33,644 nucleotides of DNA from Tissierellaceae bacterium (GCA_018434075.1 JAHDQA010000102.1:1-33644); one strand, 5' to 3'; numbered from the stretch's first letter, positions 16,121-24,955 are shown. The notes: generated by a model not told the origin, from the letters alone. Numbers and translations are program-made.

Positions 16121-16582
16121 ATGGCAGGTTTAAGTAATGTCATAGAAGAATTCATTAAAAACTTGATTGATGAAATGAATGGAGTTGTTGAAATTCAAAG
16201 AAATGAATTAGCTAACTATTTTAATTGCACCCCTTCTCAAATAAATTATGTATTAGACACAAGATTTACACCGTATAAAGGTTATTATATTGAGAGTAAA
16301 AGAGGCGGCGGTGGGTATATAAAAATAGTAAAGGTTGATTTAAATGAGAATAATGGTTTTAACTTTGAGCATATATTAAATGATTTAATTGGCGATTCGA
16401 TAACAGAAGCTAAGGCAAATGATATCATAAAAACATTTTGTGAAGAGGGTCTTATATCAAAGAAGGAAGCAAATATAATTAAAGCAGCGATTAGTGATAG
16501 AGCTTTTGAAACAGAAGTAAATGTCAGAAATAGATTGAGAGCTAGTATTTTAAAAAACATAATACTAATACTTGTAGAATAG
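16121..16582 (+). CDS. ctsR: Transcriptional repressor CtsR of class III heat-shock genes
   Basis: CtsR represses the clp genes and releases DNA on heat or when arginine-phosphorylated by McsB. The 153 residues comprise an N-terminal winged helix-turn-helix (LANYFNCTPSQINYVLDTRF) with the glycine-rich wing RGGGGYIKI at 61-69. In Bacillus this wing is the heat-sensing and DNA-contacting loop. A C-terminal dimerisation/McsB-contact domain follows (about 80-153). It starts with ATG at 16121 after AGGAGGGAG, and is first in the ctsR-mcsA-mcsB-clpC operon. The CtsR box directly upstream supports autoregulation. Confidence 0.95.
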   Translation: MAGLSNVIEEFIKNLIDEMNGVVEIQRNELANYFNCTPSQINYVLDTRFTPYKGYYIESKRGGGGYIKIVKVDLNENNGFNFEHILNDLIGDSITEAKANDIIKTFCEEGLISKKEANIIKAAISDRAFETEVNVRNRLRASILKNIILILVE

Positions 16583-16591
16583 AGGGATAAT

Positions 16592-17098
16592 ATGATTTGT
16601 GAATCGTGCAATAAGAGAGAAGCAAAGATACATTATAAGTCAGTAATAAACGGAAAAGTCGAAGAACATCATCTATGCGAGATTTGTGCGGCTGGATATA
16701 AAGAAGATTTAATCAATAAATTTCCACTTCATAAATTATTTAGTAGCATATACTCGACACCTGATGTAACATGTCCGAATTGTGGATTGAGTTATGAAAA
16801 ATTTAGATCTACTGGTAAATTAGGCTGCTCAGAATGTTACGATGCATTTGGTGATGATTTAAAGAATATAATAAAGGGTATACATGGGCATACTAAACAC
16901 AATGGTAAAATGCCGAAAAGAGCATATCCGCTGTTGAAAATGGAAATGGATATAGATAAATTAACAGCTGAGCTCGACAAAGCTGTCAAGAATGAAGAGT
17001 ATGAGAAAGCTGCACTACTGAGAGACGAGATAAAAGATTTAAAAAGCAAATTAGAGTTAGCTAGCGGGAGTGATAAAAATGACAAAATGGATCAATGA
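16592..17098 (+). CDS. mcsA: McsA, activator of the protein arginine kinase McsB
   Basis: McsA binds and activates McsB and links stress signals to the arginine-phosphorylation system. The 168 residues contain four zinc-type cysteine pairs: CESC (3-6), CEIC, CPNC and CSEC. A C-terminal UVR helix-hairpin follows (about 130-160, LDKAVKNEEYEKAALLRDEIKDL), which in ClpC-associated proteins is an interaction motif. Its start lies nine bases after ctsR and its last 20 bases overlap mcsB, so the operon is tightly coupled. Confidence 0.93.
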   Translation: MICESCNKREAKIHYKSVINGKVEEHHLCEICAAGYKEDLINKFPLHKLFSSIYSTPDVTCPNCGLSYEKFRSTGKLGCSECYDAFGDDLKNIIKGIHGHTKHNGKMPKRAYPLLKMEMDIDKLTAELDKAVKNEEYEKAALLRDEIKDLKSKLELASGSDKNDKMDQ

Positions 17099-18095
17099 TA
17101 ATCAGTATGACCCTGTTGTAATCAGCTCGCGCATAAGACTTGCAAGGAATTTAAAAAATGATACTTTCCCGCTATACTCTTCCAAGGAAGAAGCTGAAAA
17201 CACTCTGAATAAAATAAGAGATGCCGTAGAAGATGTTTTTCCTAATGGAGAGTATAAGTTTTATAATCTTGAGCAATTAGAACCACGTGACAGAATGAGA
17301 TTTATGGAAGACCATCTAATCAGTCCGGGTTTAGTCGAGCAAACAGGTAAGAGCGCTTTTTATTTAAGAGATGATGAAAAAGCCACTATAATGATCAACG
17401 AAGAAGACCATTTGAGATTGCAAACACTTTTTCCAGGATTAAGACTAAATGAAGCATGGGAAGAATGTGAAAATATAGATGACTTGCTTGAATCAAAATT
17501 GGATTATGCATTTCACGCTGAATATGGATATTTAACATCTTGTCCTACGAATGTAGGAACTGGATTAAGAGCATCTGTGATGCTTCATTTGCCAGCAATG
17601 ACAATTACGGGATATATTATGGGCCTTATGGATGCTTTAAAGAGAATTGGACTGACGATAAGAGGCATATATGGAGAAGGAACTGAAGCTGTAGGCCATT
17701 TGTATCAAGTTTCAAACCAACTGACACTAGGGGAAACCGAATCAGAGATAATCAAAAAAATTGATGAAATAGCAACAGAGATAAGAAACAGAGAGCAAAA
17801 CACAAGAACTTTTATATTGGAAAATAAAAGACTTGAACTCGAGGATAAAGTTTATAGAGCACTTGGAATTTTACAAAATGCTAGAATGATCACATCTAAT
17901 GAAGCAATGGAGCAGATATCGATTGTAAAGCTAGGATATGACTTAGGCTTAATAGAAAGCGAAAAATATGAGAATTTAATCGAGTTGATGTTAGACATAA
18001 AACCAGGCAACATTCAAAATAAATCCAATAAAGCTATGAATAGAACTGAAAGAGATATTTTGAGAGCCAATATAATTAGAGAATACTTTAGATAA
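17079..18095 (+). CDS. mcsB: Protein arginine kinase McsB
   Basis: McsB phosphorylates arginines on proteins, including CtsR, and marks them for ClpCP degradation. The 338 residues have the phosphagen-kinase catalytic fold: nucleotide-binding arginines in SSRIRLARNL, the acidic loop NEEDHLR, the TSCPTNVGTGLRASVMLHLP segment with the reactive-site Cys, and RGIYGEGTEA. Near the C-terminus RDILRA fits the RDxxRA phosphoarginine-binding allosteric motif. I chose ATG 17079, which follows CGGGAGTG, over GTG 17070. It overlaps mcsA by 20 bases. Confidence 0.95.
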   Translation: MTKWINDNQYDPVVISSRIRLARNLKNDTFPLYSSKEEAENTLNKIRDAVEDVFPNGEYKFYNLEQLEPRDRMRFMEDHLISPGLVEQTGKSAFYLRDDEKATIMINEEDHLRLQTLFPGLRLNEAWEECENIDDLLESKLDYAFHAEYGYLTSCPTNVGTGLRASVMLHLPAMTITGYIMGLMDALKRIGLTIRGIYGEGTEAVGHLYQVSNQLTLGETESEIIKKIDEIATEIRNREQNTRTFILENKRLELEDKVYRALGILQNARMITSNEAMEQISIVKLGYDLGLIESEKYENLIELMLDIKPGNIQNKSNKAMNRTERDILRANIIREYFR

Positions 18096-18108
18096 TGGAG
18101 GTTATTAT

Positions 18109-20544
18109 ATGGGAATGAATGGAAGATTTACCGAAAGTGCGCAGAAAGCCATATTATTGGCACAAGAAGAAGCTAAGAAATTTAATCACAATTATATAGG
18201 CACAGAGCATTTATTGCTAGGGTTGATGGCAGAAGATCAAGGACTTGCTGCTACAACTTTAAAAGAATTTGGAGTTACTTTAGACAAGATCAGAAGTGAA
18301 GTATACACTATAGTAGGTATGGGGGAAGAAGGCGCTGAAGTATTAGGATACACTCCAAGGACAAAGAGAGTGTTTGAATTATCTTTTCAAGAAGCTAGAA
18401 ATTTAGGGCATAATTATGTTGGAACTGAGCATATTTTATTGGCATTGATAGTAGAAGGCGAAGGGATTGCAACGACAATTTTGAAAAGGCTAGGAGTAGA
18501 TCCTCAGAAGTTGGCTCAAAGAATTGTCACAAAGATAACAGATCCATCGAACTACAATAAGGGCGCTGAAGAGGAGAAGGAAACACCAAATCTTGAAAAG
18601 TACACCATTGATTTGAATAAAATGGCGGAAAATGGAGAGATTGATCCTGTCATAGGCAGATCTAAGGAAATAGAAAGAGTAATTCAAGTTTTAAGCAGAA
18701 GGACTAAAAATAATCCCGTGCTAATTGGTGAACCTGGAGTTGGTAAGACTGCAATAATTGAAGGCTTAGCTCAAAAGATAGTTGAGGGAAATGTTCCAGA
18801 TGTGATAAAGAATAAGAGAATATTGACACTAGATTTACCTGGACTCATCGCTGGAGCAAAATACAGAGGAGAATTTGAAGAACGATTAAAAGCTGTCATG
18901 AAAGAATTAAAAGAAGCTGGAGATGTTATACTATTCATAGATGAGCTTCATACAATTGTCGGCGCAGGAGCTGCTGAAGGCGCAATAGATGCATCAAATA
19001 TATTGAAACCAACTCTCGCAAGAGGAGAACTTCAAATAATCGGAGCTACAACAATCGATGAGTATAGAAAATATATTGAAAAAGATTCAGCATTGGAAAG
19101 AAGATTACAACCTATAATGGTTGAAGAACCAAGTGTTCAGGATACAATTAAAATACTTCAGGGTTTAAGAGATAGATACGAAGCTCATCACGGTGTAAAG
19201 ATCACTGATGAAGCTATACAAGCAGCCGCTGAACTCTCATATAGATATATTACAGATAGATTTTTACCAGATAAGGCGATTGATTTGATCGACGAAGCAG
19301 CGTCTAAGTTAAGAGTTAACAACTATGTTGCTCCATTGGAATTAAAGACATTAGAAAATAGGCTTGAAGAATTGCAACATGAGAAAGAAGAGGCTATAAA
19401 CACACAAAACTTCGAAAAAGCAGCAAGGATAAGAGATGAAGAAAAGACGATAAAAGAAGAAATGGAAAGCAAGAAAATCCAATGGGAAAAGAAGAGACAT
19501 GAAACCAACCTAGTTGTAGGATACAATGAAATAGCAGAGATAGTATCCCAATGGACTGGGGTACCAGTGACAAATATGTCAACTGAGGAAAGTGAAAGAT
19601 TATTAAACTTGGAAAAAGAACTTCACAAGAAAGTAGTAGGACAAGACCAAGCGGTTGAAGCTGTTTCAAGAGCAGTTAGAAGAGCTAGAGTGGGCTTAAA
19701 AGATCCTAATAAACCAATAGGTAGCTTTATATTTGTTGGGCCTACAGGTGTAGGGAAGACTTATCTAGCAAAAGCATTGGCACAAGCTCTATTTGGCGAC
19801 GAAGATGCTATGATAAGAATAGATATGAGTGAATATATGGAGAAACACTCTGTTTCTAGGCTAGTTGGATCTCCTCCAGGATATGTTGGATACGAAGAAG
19901 GTGGACAACTCACTGAAGCCGTGAGAAGAAAACCTTATTCAGTAGTTTTGTTTGATGAAATAGAAAAAGCACATCCTGATGTATTCAATATGCTTCTGCA
20001 AATACTCGACGAAGGCAGATTGACTGATTCTAAAGGAAGAACTGTAGATTTCAAAAACACAGTTATCATAATGACGTCAAATGTGGGAGCAACATCTATT
20101 AAAAAACAAAACATTCTTGGATTTTCAACAGGAGAAGAATCAGACAAAAAAGAATATGAAAAGATGAAAGAAATAATAACTGAAGAGTTAAAAAGAACAT
20201 TTAGACCTGAATTCTTAAATAGAATAGATGAAGTAATAGTTTTCCATGGACTTGAAGAAGACCAAATTTATGCAATAGTTGATTTGATGGTTAAAGAATT
20301 GGAAGAAAGATTAAGCAAATTAGGCGTAAAGGTAAAAATTTCAGAAGACACAAAGAGATATATTGCAAAACAAGGATTTGATTCAGTATTTGGAGCAAGA
20401 CCACTTGAAAGAACAATTAGAAAAATGATAGAAGATAGACTTGCAGAAGAAATATTGAAAGGCAACATTCATATTGATGACGAGGTTGAAATAAACTATG
20501 ATGGTGAGAATTTAGTTTTCAATAGAATAGCGGTAAAACAATAA
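18109..20544 (+). CDS. clpC: ATP-dependent Clp protease ATP-binding subunit ClpC
   Basis: ClpC is a Hsp100 unfoldase that feeds substrates, including arginine-phosphorylated proteins, to ClpP. The 811 residues contain two Clp_N repeats (about 5-70 and 80-145), AAA+ module 1 with Walker A GEPGVGKT (207-214) and Walker B VILFIDELH, and the middle coiled-coil with a UVR motif (INTQNFEKAARIRDEE) that contacts adaptors. AAA+ module 2 follows with GPTGVGKT and VLFDEIEKAH, then the ClpB_D2-small domain. It starts with ATG at 18109 after TGGAGGT. It is the last gene of the CtsR-controlled heat-shock operon, with radA following by 15 bases. Confidence 0.97.
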   Translation: MGMNGRFTESAQKAILLAQEEAKKFNHNYIGTEHLLLGLMAEDQGLAATTLKEFGVTLDKIRSEVYTIVGMGEEGAEVLGYTPRTKRVFELSFQEARNLGHNYVGTEHILLALIVEGEGIATTILKRLGVDPQKLAQRIVTKITDPSNYNKGAEEEKETPNLEKYTIDLNKMAENGEIDPVIGRSKEIERVIQVLSRRTKNNPVLIGEPGVGKTAIIEGLAQKIVEGNVPDVIKNKRILTLDLPGLIAGAKYRGEFEERLKAVMKELKEAGDVILFIDELHTIVGAGAAEGAIDASNILKPTLARGELQIIGATTIDEYRKYIEKDSALERRLQPIMVEEPSVQDTIKILQGLRDRYEAHHGVKITDEAIQAAAELSYRYITDRFLPDKAIDLIDEAASKLRVNNYVAPLELKTLENRLEELQHEKEEAINTQNFEKAARIRDEEKTIKEEMESKKIQWEKKRHETNLVVGYNEIAEIVSQWTGVPVTNMSTEESERLLNLEKELHKKVVGQDQAVEAVSRAVRRARVGLKDPNKPIGSFIFVGPTGVGKTYLAKALAQALFGDEDAMIRIDMSEYMEKHSVSRLVGSPPGYVGYEEGGQLTEAVRRKPYSVVLFDEIEKAHPDVFNMLLQILDEGRLTDSKGRTVDFKNTVIIMTSNVGATSIKKQNILGFSTGEESDKKEYEKMKEIITEELKRTFRPEFLNRIDEVIVFHGLEEDQIYAIVDLMVKELEERLSKLGVKVKISEDTKRYIAKQGFDSVFGARPLERTIRKMIEDRLAEEILKGNIHIDDEVEINYDGENLVFNRIAVKQ

Positions 20545-20559
20545 TTGGAGGATATTTAG

Positions 20560-21927
20560 GTGGCCAAGCGATCAAATGTATATCAATGCAAAAATTGTGG
20601 TTATGAGATGGTTGGATTTTTAGGTAAATGTCCACAATGCAATGAATTTGGGACTATGGAAATTGTGCAAACAGATATGCCAAAGGAAAATAAACAGAAA
20701 CTCGAGAGTGTTCCAACAAAACTAATTGATGTCGATGCTACAAATAGTGAAAGAATTAAGACTAATATAAGTGAATTTGACAGGGTGATGGGCGGAGGTA
20801 TAGTCAGAGATTCAGTGACTATACTCACCGCAAAACCTGGCGCCGGAAAATCGACACTTCTATTGCAAGTAGCAAATTTACTAGCAGCACAAGGTTTAAA
20901 AGTCCTATATGCTTCTGGGGAGGAGTCGAGTTCTCAAATAAAATCAAGAGCGTTGAGAATATTAGACAATATAAATGAAAATTTATTTGTAGTTTCAGAC
21001 AATCGGTTAGATGAAATAATTGAAACTGTAAAAAAGATAGATGCCCAATTTGTAATTGTCGACAGCATTCAAACATTTACTGTAGAAGAAGCACTCCCTT
21101 CTAGAGCTGGCTCACCTACTCAAACGATGGGATGCGCCTATGAACTAGTGAAATTAGCAAAAGAGAGCAAAAAGCCGCGTGTGGTTTTTATTGTGGGACA
21201 GATGACTAAAGAAGATGAGCTCGCAGGAGTAAGAGCACTAGAACATTTAGTTGATTGCGTTTTAATGATTGAAGGCGAGTCGGGAGAAGAACTAAGAAGT
21301 TTGATTTCAACTAAAAATAGATATGGTTCGACAGGAGAGATTGGTTTCTTTAGCATGACTGAAAAAGGCATGATATCAATAGATAACCCGAGTGAATTTT
21401 TCATGACTAAAAGAAGCCAGGATGACAATGTATCTGGCAGCGCATTGACAGTTGTAAAAGAAGGCACAAGACCAATAATATTAGAAATTGAATCCTTGGT
21501 ATCGCACTCATTTACGCCATATCCGTCTAGAATAAGCGATACTTTAAAGAGAGATCAGTTAAATACTTTGATTTCAGTGCTGGAGCAACGTGGAGGAATA
21601 AATTTATACGATAAAAATGTAGTAATTAAGACAACTGGTGGCATTAAATTAAAAGATCAAGCTTCAAATTTAGCGACAATAATCAGCATAGCCTCTTCAT
21701 GCCATGGCATTCCGATAGATACGGATACTGTATTTCTAGCGGATGTTGGATTGACAGGGGAACTAAAAAAAATACCATCCTTAGAGCCTAGGCTTAAAGA
21801 GGCTGAGAGGATGGGAATTAAAAAAGCGTATGTAGCTGATGAGGTGAAAATATACACTAAGTTTAACAGTTTAAAAATTATAAAAAGAAAATTATTAAAG
21901 GATGTATTGAACGATTTTTTTAAATAG
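20560..21927 (+). CDS. radA: DNA repair protein RadA (Sms)
   Basis: RadA is a RecA-like branch-migration helicase acting in recombinational repair. The 455 residues have a zinc finger (CKNCGYEMVGFLGKCPQC: Cys10, 13, 24, 27), a RecA-type ATPase with Walker A KPGAGKST (92-99), the RadA-specific KNRxG motif as KNRYG (252-256, usually KNRFG) and a C-terminal Lon-protease-like domain ending in HGIPIDTDTVFLADVGLTGELKKI. It starts with GTG at 20560 after TTGGAGGAT. The order clpC-radA is the common Gram-positive arrangement. The Walker and KNRFG regions are slightly divergent, but the essential Lys98 and Arg are kept. Confidence 0.95.
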   Translation: MAKRSNVYQCKNCGYEMVGFLGKCPQCNEFGTMEIVQTDMPKENKQKLESVPTKLIDVDATNSERIKTNISEFDRVMGGGIVRDSVTILTAKPGAGKSTLLLQVANLLAAQGLKVLYASGEESSSQIKSRALRILDNINENLFVVSDNRLDEIIETVKKIDAQFVIVDSIQTFTVEEALPSRAGSPTQTMGCAYELVKLAKESKKPRVVFIVGQMTKEDELAGVRALEHLVDCVLMIEGESGEELRSLISTKNRYGSTGEIGFFSMTEKGMISIDNPSEFFMTKRSQDDNVSGSALTVVKEGTRPIILEIESLVSHSFTPYPSRISDTLKRDQLNTLISVLEQRGGINLYDKNVVIKTTGGIKLKDQASNLATIISIASSCHGIPIDTDTVFLADVGLTGELKKIPSLEPRLKEAERMGIKKAYVADEVKIYTKFNSLKIIKRKLLKDVLNDFFK

Positions 21928-21947
21928 TGGGGCATTGCCCCACTATT
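21923..21947. terminator. Bidirectional terminator between radA and the convergent gene
   Basis: A perfect 11-base GC-containing stem (AATAGTGGGGC / GCCCCACTATT) with a three-base loop lies where radA and the minus-strand gene converge. AT-rich tails are present on both strands. Confidence 0.85.
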
Positions 21948-22350
21948 ATTTCATCGTGTATATCCCAAGTATTTTATCTCTTTCAAGCTCTTTTTTTATT
22001 GTATCAGAAAGATCAAAACCAAGAGTCTCTGCTAAAGAACTCAAGAAAAAAATATATGTGCCTATTTCTTCCTCCAATTTTTCTTTACACACACTACAAA
22101 TATTTCCTCTGACATGTGAATCTAAGTTTTGAGCTAATTCTTCCAATGTATCTGATTCAAAATCCTGTTTTTTTGCTACTATCTCAATACAACCACAATT
22201 TGTGACTGATTTTGCAACCGCTCTATTGATTCTAGCATTATACTCATCAAGTTTAGTCATTATATCCAATATGCTTTTGTGTCGTATTGAAACTTGGCTA
22301 GATAAAGCTTGTAATTCATCTATTATATTTTTTTCTTCAATTGTATCCAT
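21946..22350 (-). CDS. Conserved clostridial protein of unknown function, Cys-rich, MazG-like C-terminus
   Basis: The 134-residue cytoplasmic protein is the only minus-strand gene here. The N-terminal half is helical (ALSSQVSIRHKSILDIMTKLDE, then ARINRAVAKSVTNCGC). The C-terminal half has a Cys pair (CSVC, about residues 84-87) followed by EKLEEEIGTYIFFLSSLAE, which resembles the second helix of MazG-type pyrophosphohydrolases (EExGDxxxyL), though the metal-binding Asp is replaced by Thr. I recall similar short proteins widespread in Clostridia but cannot name a function. It has a ribosome site (AGGGTGG) and a near-consensus promoter of its own, so it is a real, well-expressed gene. Confidence 0.8.
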   Translation of the reverse strand: MDTIEEKNIIDELQALSSQVSIRHKSILDIMTKLDEYNARINRAVAKSVTNCGCIEIVAKKQDFESDTLEELAQNLDSHVRGNICSVCKEKLEEEIGTYIFFLSSLAETLGFDLSDTIKKELERDKILGIYTMK

Positions 22351-22372
22351 AAAACCACCCTTTCTTATTACT

Positions 22373-22402
22373 ATTATAAGAAAATGAACTGCTTTTTGTC
22401 AA
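22373..22402 (-). promoter_or_regulatory. Strong sigma-A promoter for the minus-strand gene
   Basis: On the minus strand a perfect TTGACA (complement of 22397-22402), an 18-base spacer and a perfect TATAAT (complement of 22373-22378) lie just upstream of the 134-residue gene. This is the best promoter in the window. Confidence 0.85.
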
Positions 22403-22505
22403 ACATTATGTAAATAAGATTTTAAATTTTCTTGAAATTAAAGAATTTTTTAATCAAATAAAAAAATAATTGACTGTCTACATACAAATATGATAACATA
22501 TAAAC

Positions 22506-22534
22506 TTTACATTATCCATAGATTAGTTTATAAT
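22506..22534 (+). promoter_or_regulatory. Sigma-A promoter for carD
   Basis: TTTACA (22506-22511), a 17-base spacer and TATAAT (22529-22534) lie about 30 bases before the carD ATG. A second, weaker candidate further up is TTGACT (22470-22475) with N16 and GATAAC. The 217-base divergent gap holds these and the opposite-strand promoter, and no gene that I can see. Confidence 0.75.
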
Positions 22535-22567
22535 TAAATAGTAAACTTTATTTAAGGAGGAAGTTCA

Positions 22568-23056
22568 ATGTTTAAAATTGGCGATAAAATTGTCTACCCA
22601 ATGCATGGAGCTGGAGTCATAGAGGATTTAGAAATAAAAGAGGTGTTGGGAGAAAGAAGAGAGTATTATATATTGAGAATGCCAATCGGAGACATGAAGG
22701 TCATGGTGCCAGTAGAAAATATAGAAGATGTTGGTGTAAGAGATATAATATCTAAAGAAGAAATAGAAGTTGTCTTCTCGATATTGAAGGATAAGAAATC
22801 AAAGATGCCTGATAATTGGAATAGAAGGTATAGATCAAACTTAGATTTGATTAAGACAGGAGACATAAATCAAATAGCTGAGGTTGTTAGAAACTTAAGT
22901 TTATTAGATAAAGAAAAGGGGCTTTCAACTGGTGAAAGAAAAATGTTAACTGACGCAAAGAAAATACTTTATTCTGAACTAGTGCTTGCTTCGAGTTTAT
23001 CTGTTGATGAGATAGAGAAACTAGTCGATGATGCTATTTTTAATGAAGAAATTTAA
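22568..23056 (+). CDS. carD: CarD/CdnL-family RNA polymerase-binding regulator
   Basis: CarD-family proteins bind the RNA polymerase beta subunit and stabilise open promoter complexes, especially at rRNA and growth-related promoters. The 162 residues have the N-terminal TRCF-like Tudor domain (FKIGDKIVYPMHGAGVIEDLE, YYILRMPIGDMKVMVPVEN) and a C-terminal helical DNA-contacting domain (about 75-160, with NWNRRYRSNLDLIKTGD and LSTGERKMLTDAKKIL). It starts with ATG after AAGGAGGAAG. It stands before the PIN-TRAM/ispD/ispF genes with its own promoter. Confidence 0.93.
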   Translation: MFKIGDKIVYPMHGAGVIEDLEIKEVLGERREYYILRMPIGDMKVMVPVENIEDVGVRDIISKEEIEVVFSILKDKKSKMPDNWNRRYRSNLDLIKTGDINQIAEVVRNLSLLDKEKGLSTGERKMLTDAKKILYSELVLASSLSVDEIEKLVDDAIFNEEI

Positions 23057-23063
23057 AAATAAC

Positions 23064-23100
23064 TGGAAACTTGAGGAAATTAAAAGTATAATACTTTTAA
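23064..23100 (+). promoter_or_regulatory. Candidate promoter overlapped by palindrome, before the PIN-TRAM gene
   Basis: TGGAAA (23064-23069), a 17-base spacer and TATAAT (23087-23092) form a moderate promoter. The -10 box sits inside a perfect 10-base inverted repeat (23080-23100, arms TTAAAAGTAT / ATACTTTTAA) directly before the AGGAGGT ribosome site. Its core equals the palindrome at 12948-12964. It could be an operator or a leader hairpin. Confidence 0.4.
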
Positions 23101-23116
23101 GATAGGAGGTGGTAGG

Positions 23117-24202
23117 ATGGTAGAAAAAATCGTCAAAGCTATCATCACATCAGTAGGAATGGTGCTGGGTTTCTTTGTTTACAGTTTATTGGAAAATCTA
23201 GATATCATTGGATTTACTGGTACTAATGCAATTATAGCTATTGTTTCTTGTATTATTGTCACTGGAATTATATTTTATTTTTTATCCCCTAAATTCATAC
23301 AATTTGCTCAGTACCTAGCAAAGAGAATTGAAAATGAACTTCAAAAATTCACAATTCAGAGCATTGCATTTAGTGCAATTGGTCTGATAATAGGACTCCT
23401 GATAGCATATTTATTGAGTCAACCTTTGTATATGATAAAAATCCCATACATAGGCCTTGCTGGCTCAGTGCTATTGTATATATTTTTTGGATACTTGGGA
23501 GTTAGGATTCCAGCTAAAAAAATGGATGACATAAATATAAGTTTAAAAAACTTCTCCCAAGATGGCGATATTAGAAAGAGTGCAAAAGATAAGACAAAAT
23601 CAGTAAAAGCTACGCCAAAAATACTTGATACTAGTGTGATCATTGATGGCAGAATAGCAGATATAGTTAAGACTGGATTTATTGAGGGACCACTTGTTAT
23701 TCCTGAATTTGTATTAGAAGAACTTCAGCATATTGCAGACTCATCAGATGCTTTAAAGAGAAATAGAGGCAGAAGAGGGCTTGACATTTTAAATAGAATT
23801 CAAAATGAATTGGATACAGAAATCATTATTCATGACAAAAAATTTGAAGATATTGCAGAAGTGGACTCTAAATTATTAAAACTCACTCAAATGCTAAAAG
23901 GCAAAATCATAACCAATGATTATAATCTGAACAAAGTTGCAGAAGTTCAACGCATAGAAGTGCTAAATATAAATGATCTAGCAAATGCTGTAAAACCAGT
24001 TGTATTACCTGGAGAAGAGATGGCAGTGCAAGTAGTGAGAGATGGGAAAGAAGCTGGCCAAGGGCTAGCGTATTTAGATGATGGAACTATGATTGTAATC
24101 GAATCTGGTAGAAAATACATTGGGGAAAATCTCGATGTCATTGTTACATCTGTACTTCAAACCTCAGCGGGCAGAATGATTTTTGCAAAACCGAAAGGAT
24201 AG
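23117..24202 (+). CDS. Membrane-anchored PIN-TRAM domain protein (YacL-like)
   Basis: The 361-residue protein has four predicted membrane helices (about 7-25, 37-58, 83-101 and 110-130). A PIN nuclease domain follows (about 168-290), with acidic residues at Asp171 (LDTSVIIDGR), Glu201/202, Asp250 and Asp268 (TNDYNL). A C-terminal TRAM RNA-binding domain spans about 297-358. The arrangement equals Bacillus YacL, and the position before ispD-ispF is the same. The PIN acid residues suggest metal-dependent RNA cleavage near the membrane, but the substrate is unknown. It starts with ATG at 23117 after AGGAGGT. Confidence 0.9.
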   Translation: MVEKIVKAIITSVGMVLGFFVYSLLENLDIIGFTGTNAIIAIVSCIIVTGIIFYFLSPKFIQFAQYLAKRIENELQKFTIQSIAFSAIGLIIGLLIAYLLSQPLYMIKIPYIGLAGSVLLYIFFGYLGVRIPAKKMDDINISLKNFSQDGDIRKSAKDKTKSVKATPKILDTSVIIDGRIADIVKTGFIEGPLVIPEFVLEELQHIADSSDALKRNRGRRGLDILNRIQNELDTEIIIHDKKFEDIAEVDSKLLKLTQMLKGKIITNDYNLNKVAEVQRIEVLNINDLANAVKPVVLPGEEMAVQVVRDGKEAGQGLAYLDDGTMIVIESGRKYIGENLDVIVTSVLQTSAGRMIFAKPKG

Positions 24203-24217
24203 GATAGAGGTGAGATA

Positions 24218-24955
24218 ATGTATAAAGGTAATTTTGTATCTGTTATCATAGCTTCAGCGGGCATGAGCAATAGAATGGGTAGTGGGATAAACAAGCAATT
24301 TATCTTGATTGACAACAAACCAATATTAGCACATACAATAGAAAAGTTTGACAAATCAAAATTCATAGATGAGATAATAGTAGTAGCGAGAGCAACCGAG
24401 ATTGAATACTGCAAGAAAGAAATAATCAAGAAATATGGTTTCACTAAAGTCACCAATATTGTAAAAGGAGGAAAAGAAAGACAAGACTCAATTTACAATG
24501 GAATATTGGCGTTAAGTGAAAAATCAGATATAGTGTTAACTCATGATGGAGCTAGGCCATTTTTGAGAGAAGAATTGATACTTAAAGGCATTGAAGGAGC
24601 AATTGAATTTGGAGCGTGCGTAATCGGAGTTCCAGTCAAAGATACTATTAAAGTGGTAGACGCCAATAATCAAGTGCACCATACTCCTAATAGAGCTTTG
24701 CTTTGGGCCGCACAAACACCTCAGTGCTTTAAAACTGATTTGTTGATAAAAGGCTATGAATATGCTAGCCTTGAAGGTATAGTTGCCACAGATGACAGTT
24801 CGCTAGTTGAGAAATATGGTCACCCCGTAAAAATGATAATGGGGAGTTATGACAATATTAAGATAACCACACCAGACGATTTAATTATTGCTGAATCAAT
24901 TTTAAAGAACATGAATTTGAACGCAGACAATGGTGAATACGGAGGTGCTCTATGA
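24218..24955 (+). CDS. ispD: 2-C-methyl-D-erythritol 4-phosphate cytidylyltransferase
   Basis: IspD joins CTP and 2-C-methyl-D-erythritol 4-phosphate, the third step of the MEP pathway to isopentenyl diphosphate. The 245 residues show the nucleotide-binding start ([19 protein letters not shown], with Arg19 and Lys26 at the catalytic positions), [27 protein letters not shown] and TDDSSLVE. It ends in an ATGA overlap with ispF, the usual pairing of these MEP genes. The glycine of the usual AxGxG loop is partly replaced (ASAGMSNRM), which is within family variation. Confidence 0.95.
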   Translation: MYKGNFVSVIIASAGMSNRMGSGINKQFILIDNKPILAHTIEKFDKSKFIDEIIVVARATEIEYCKKEIIKKYGFTKVTNIVKGGKERQDSIYNGILALSEKSDIVLTHDGARPFLREELILKGIEGAIEFGACVIGVPVKDTIKVVDANNQVHHTPNRALLWAAQTPQCFKTDLLIKGYEYASLEGIVATDDSSLVEKYGHPVKMIMGSYDNIKITTPDDLIIAESILKNMNLNADNGEYGGAL

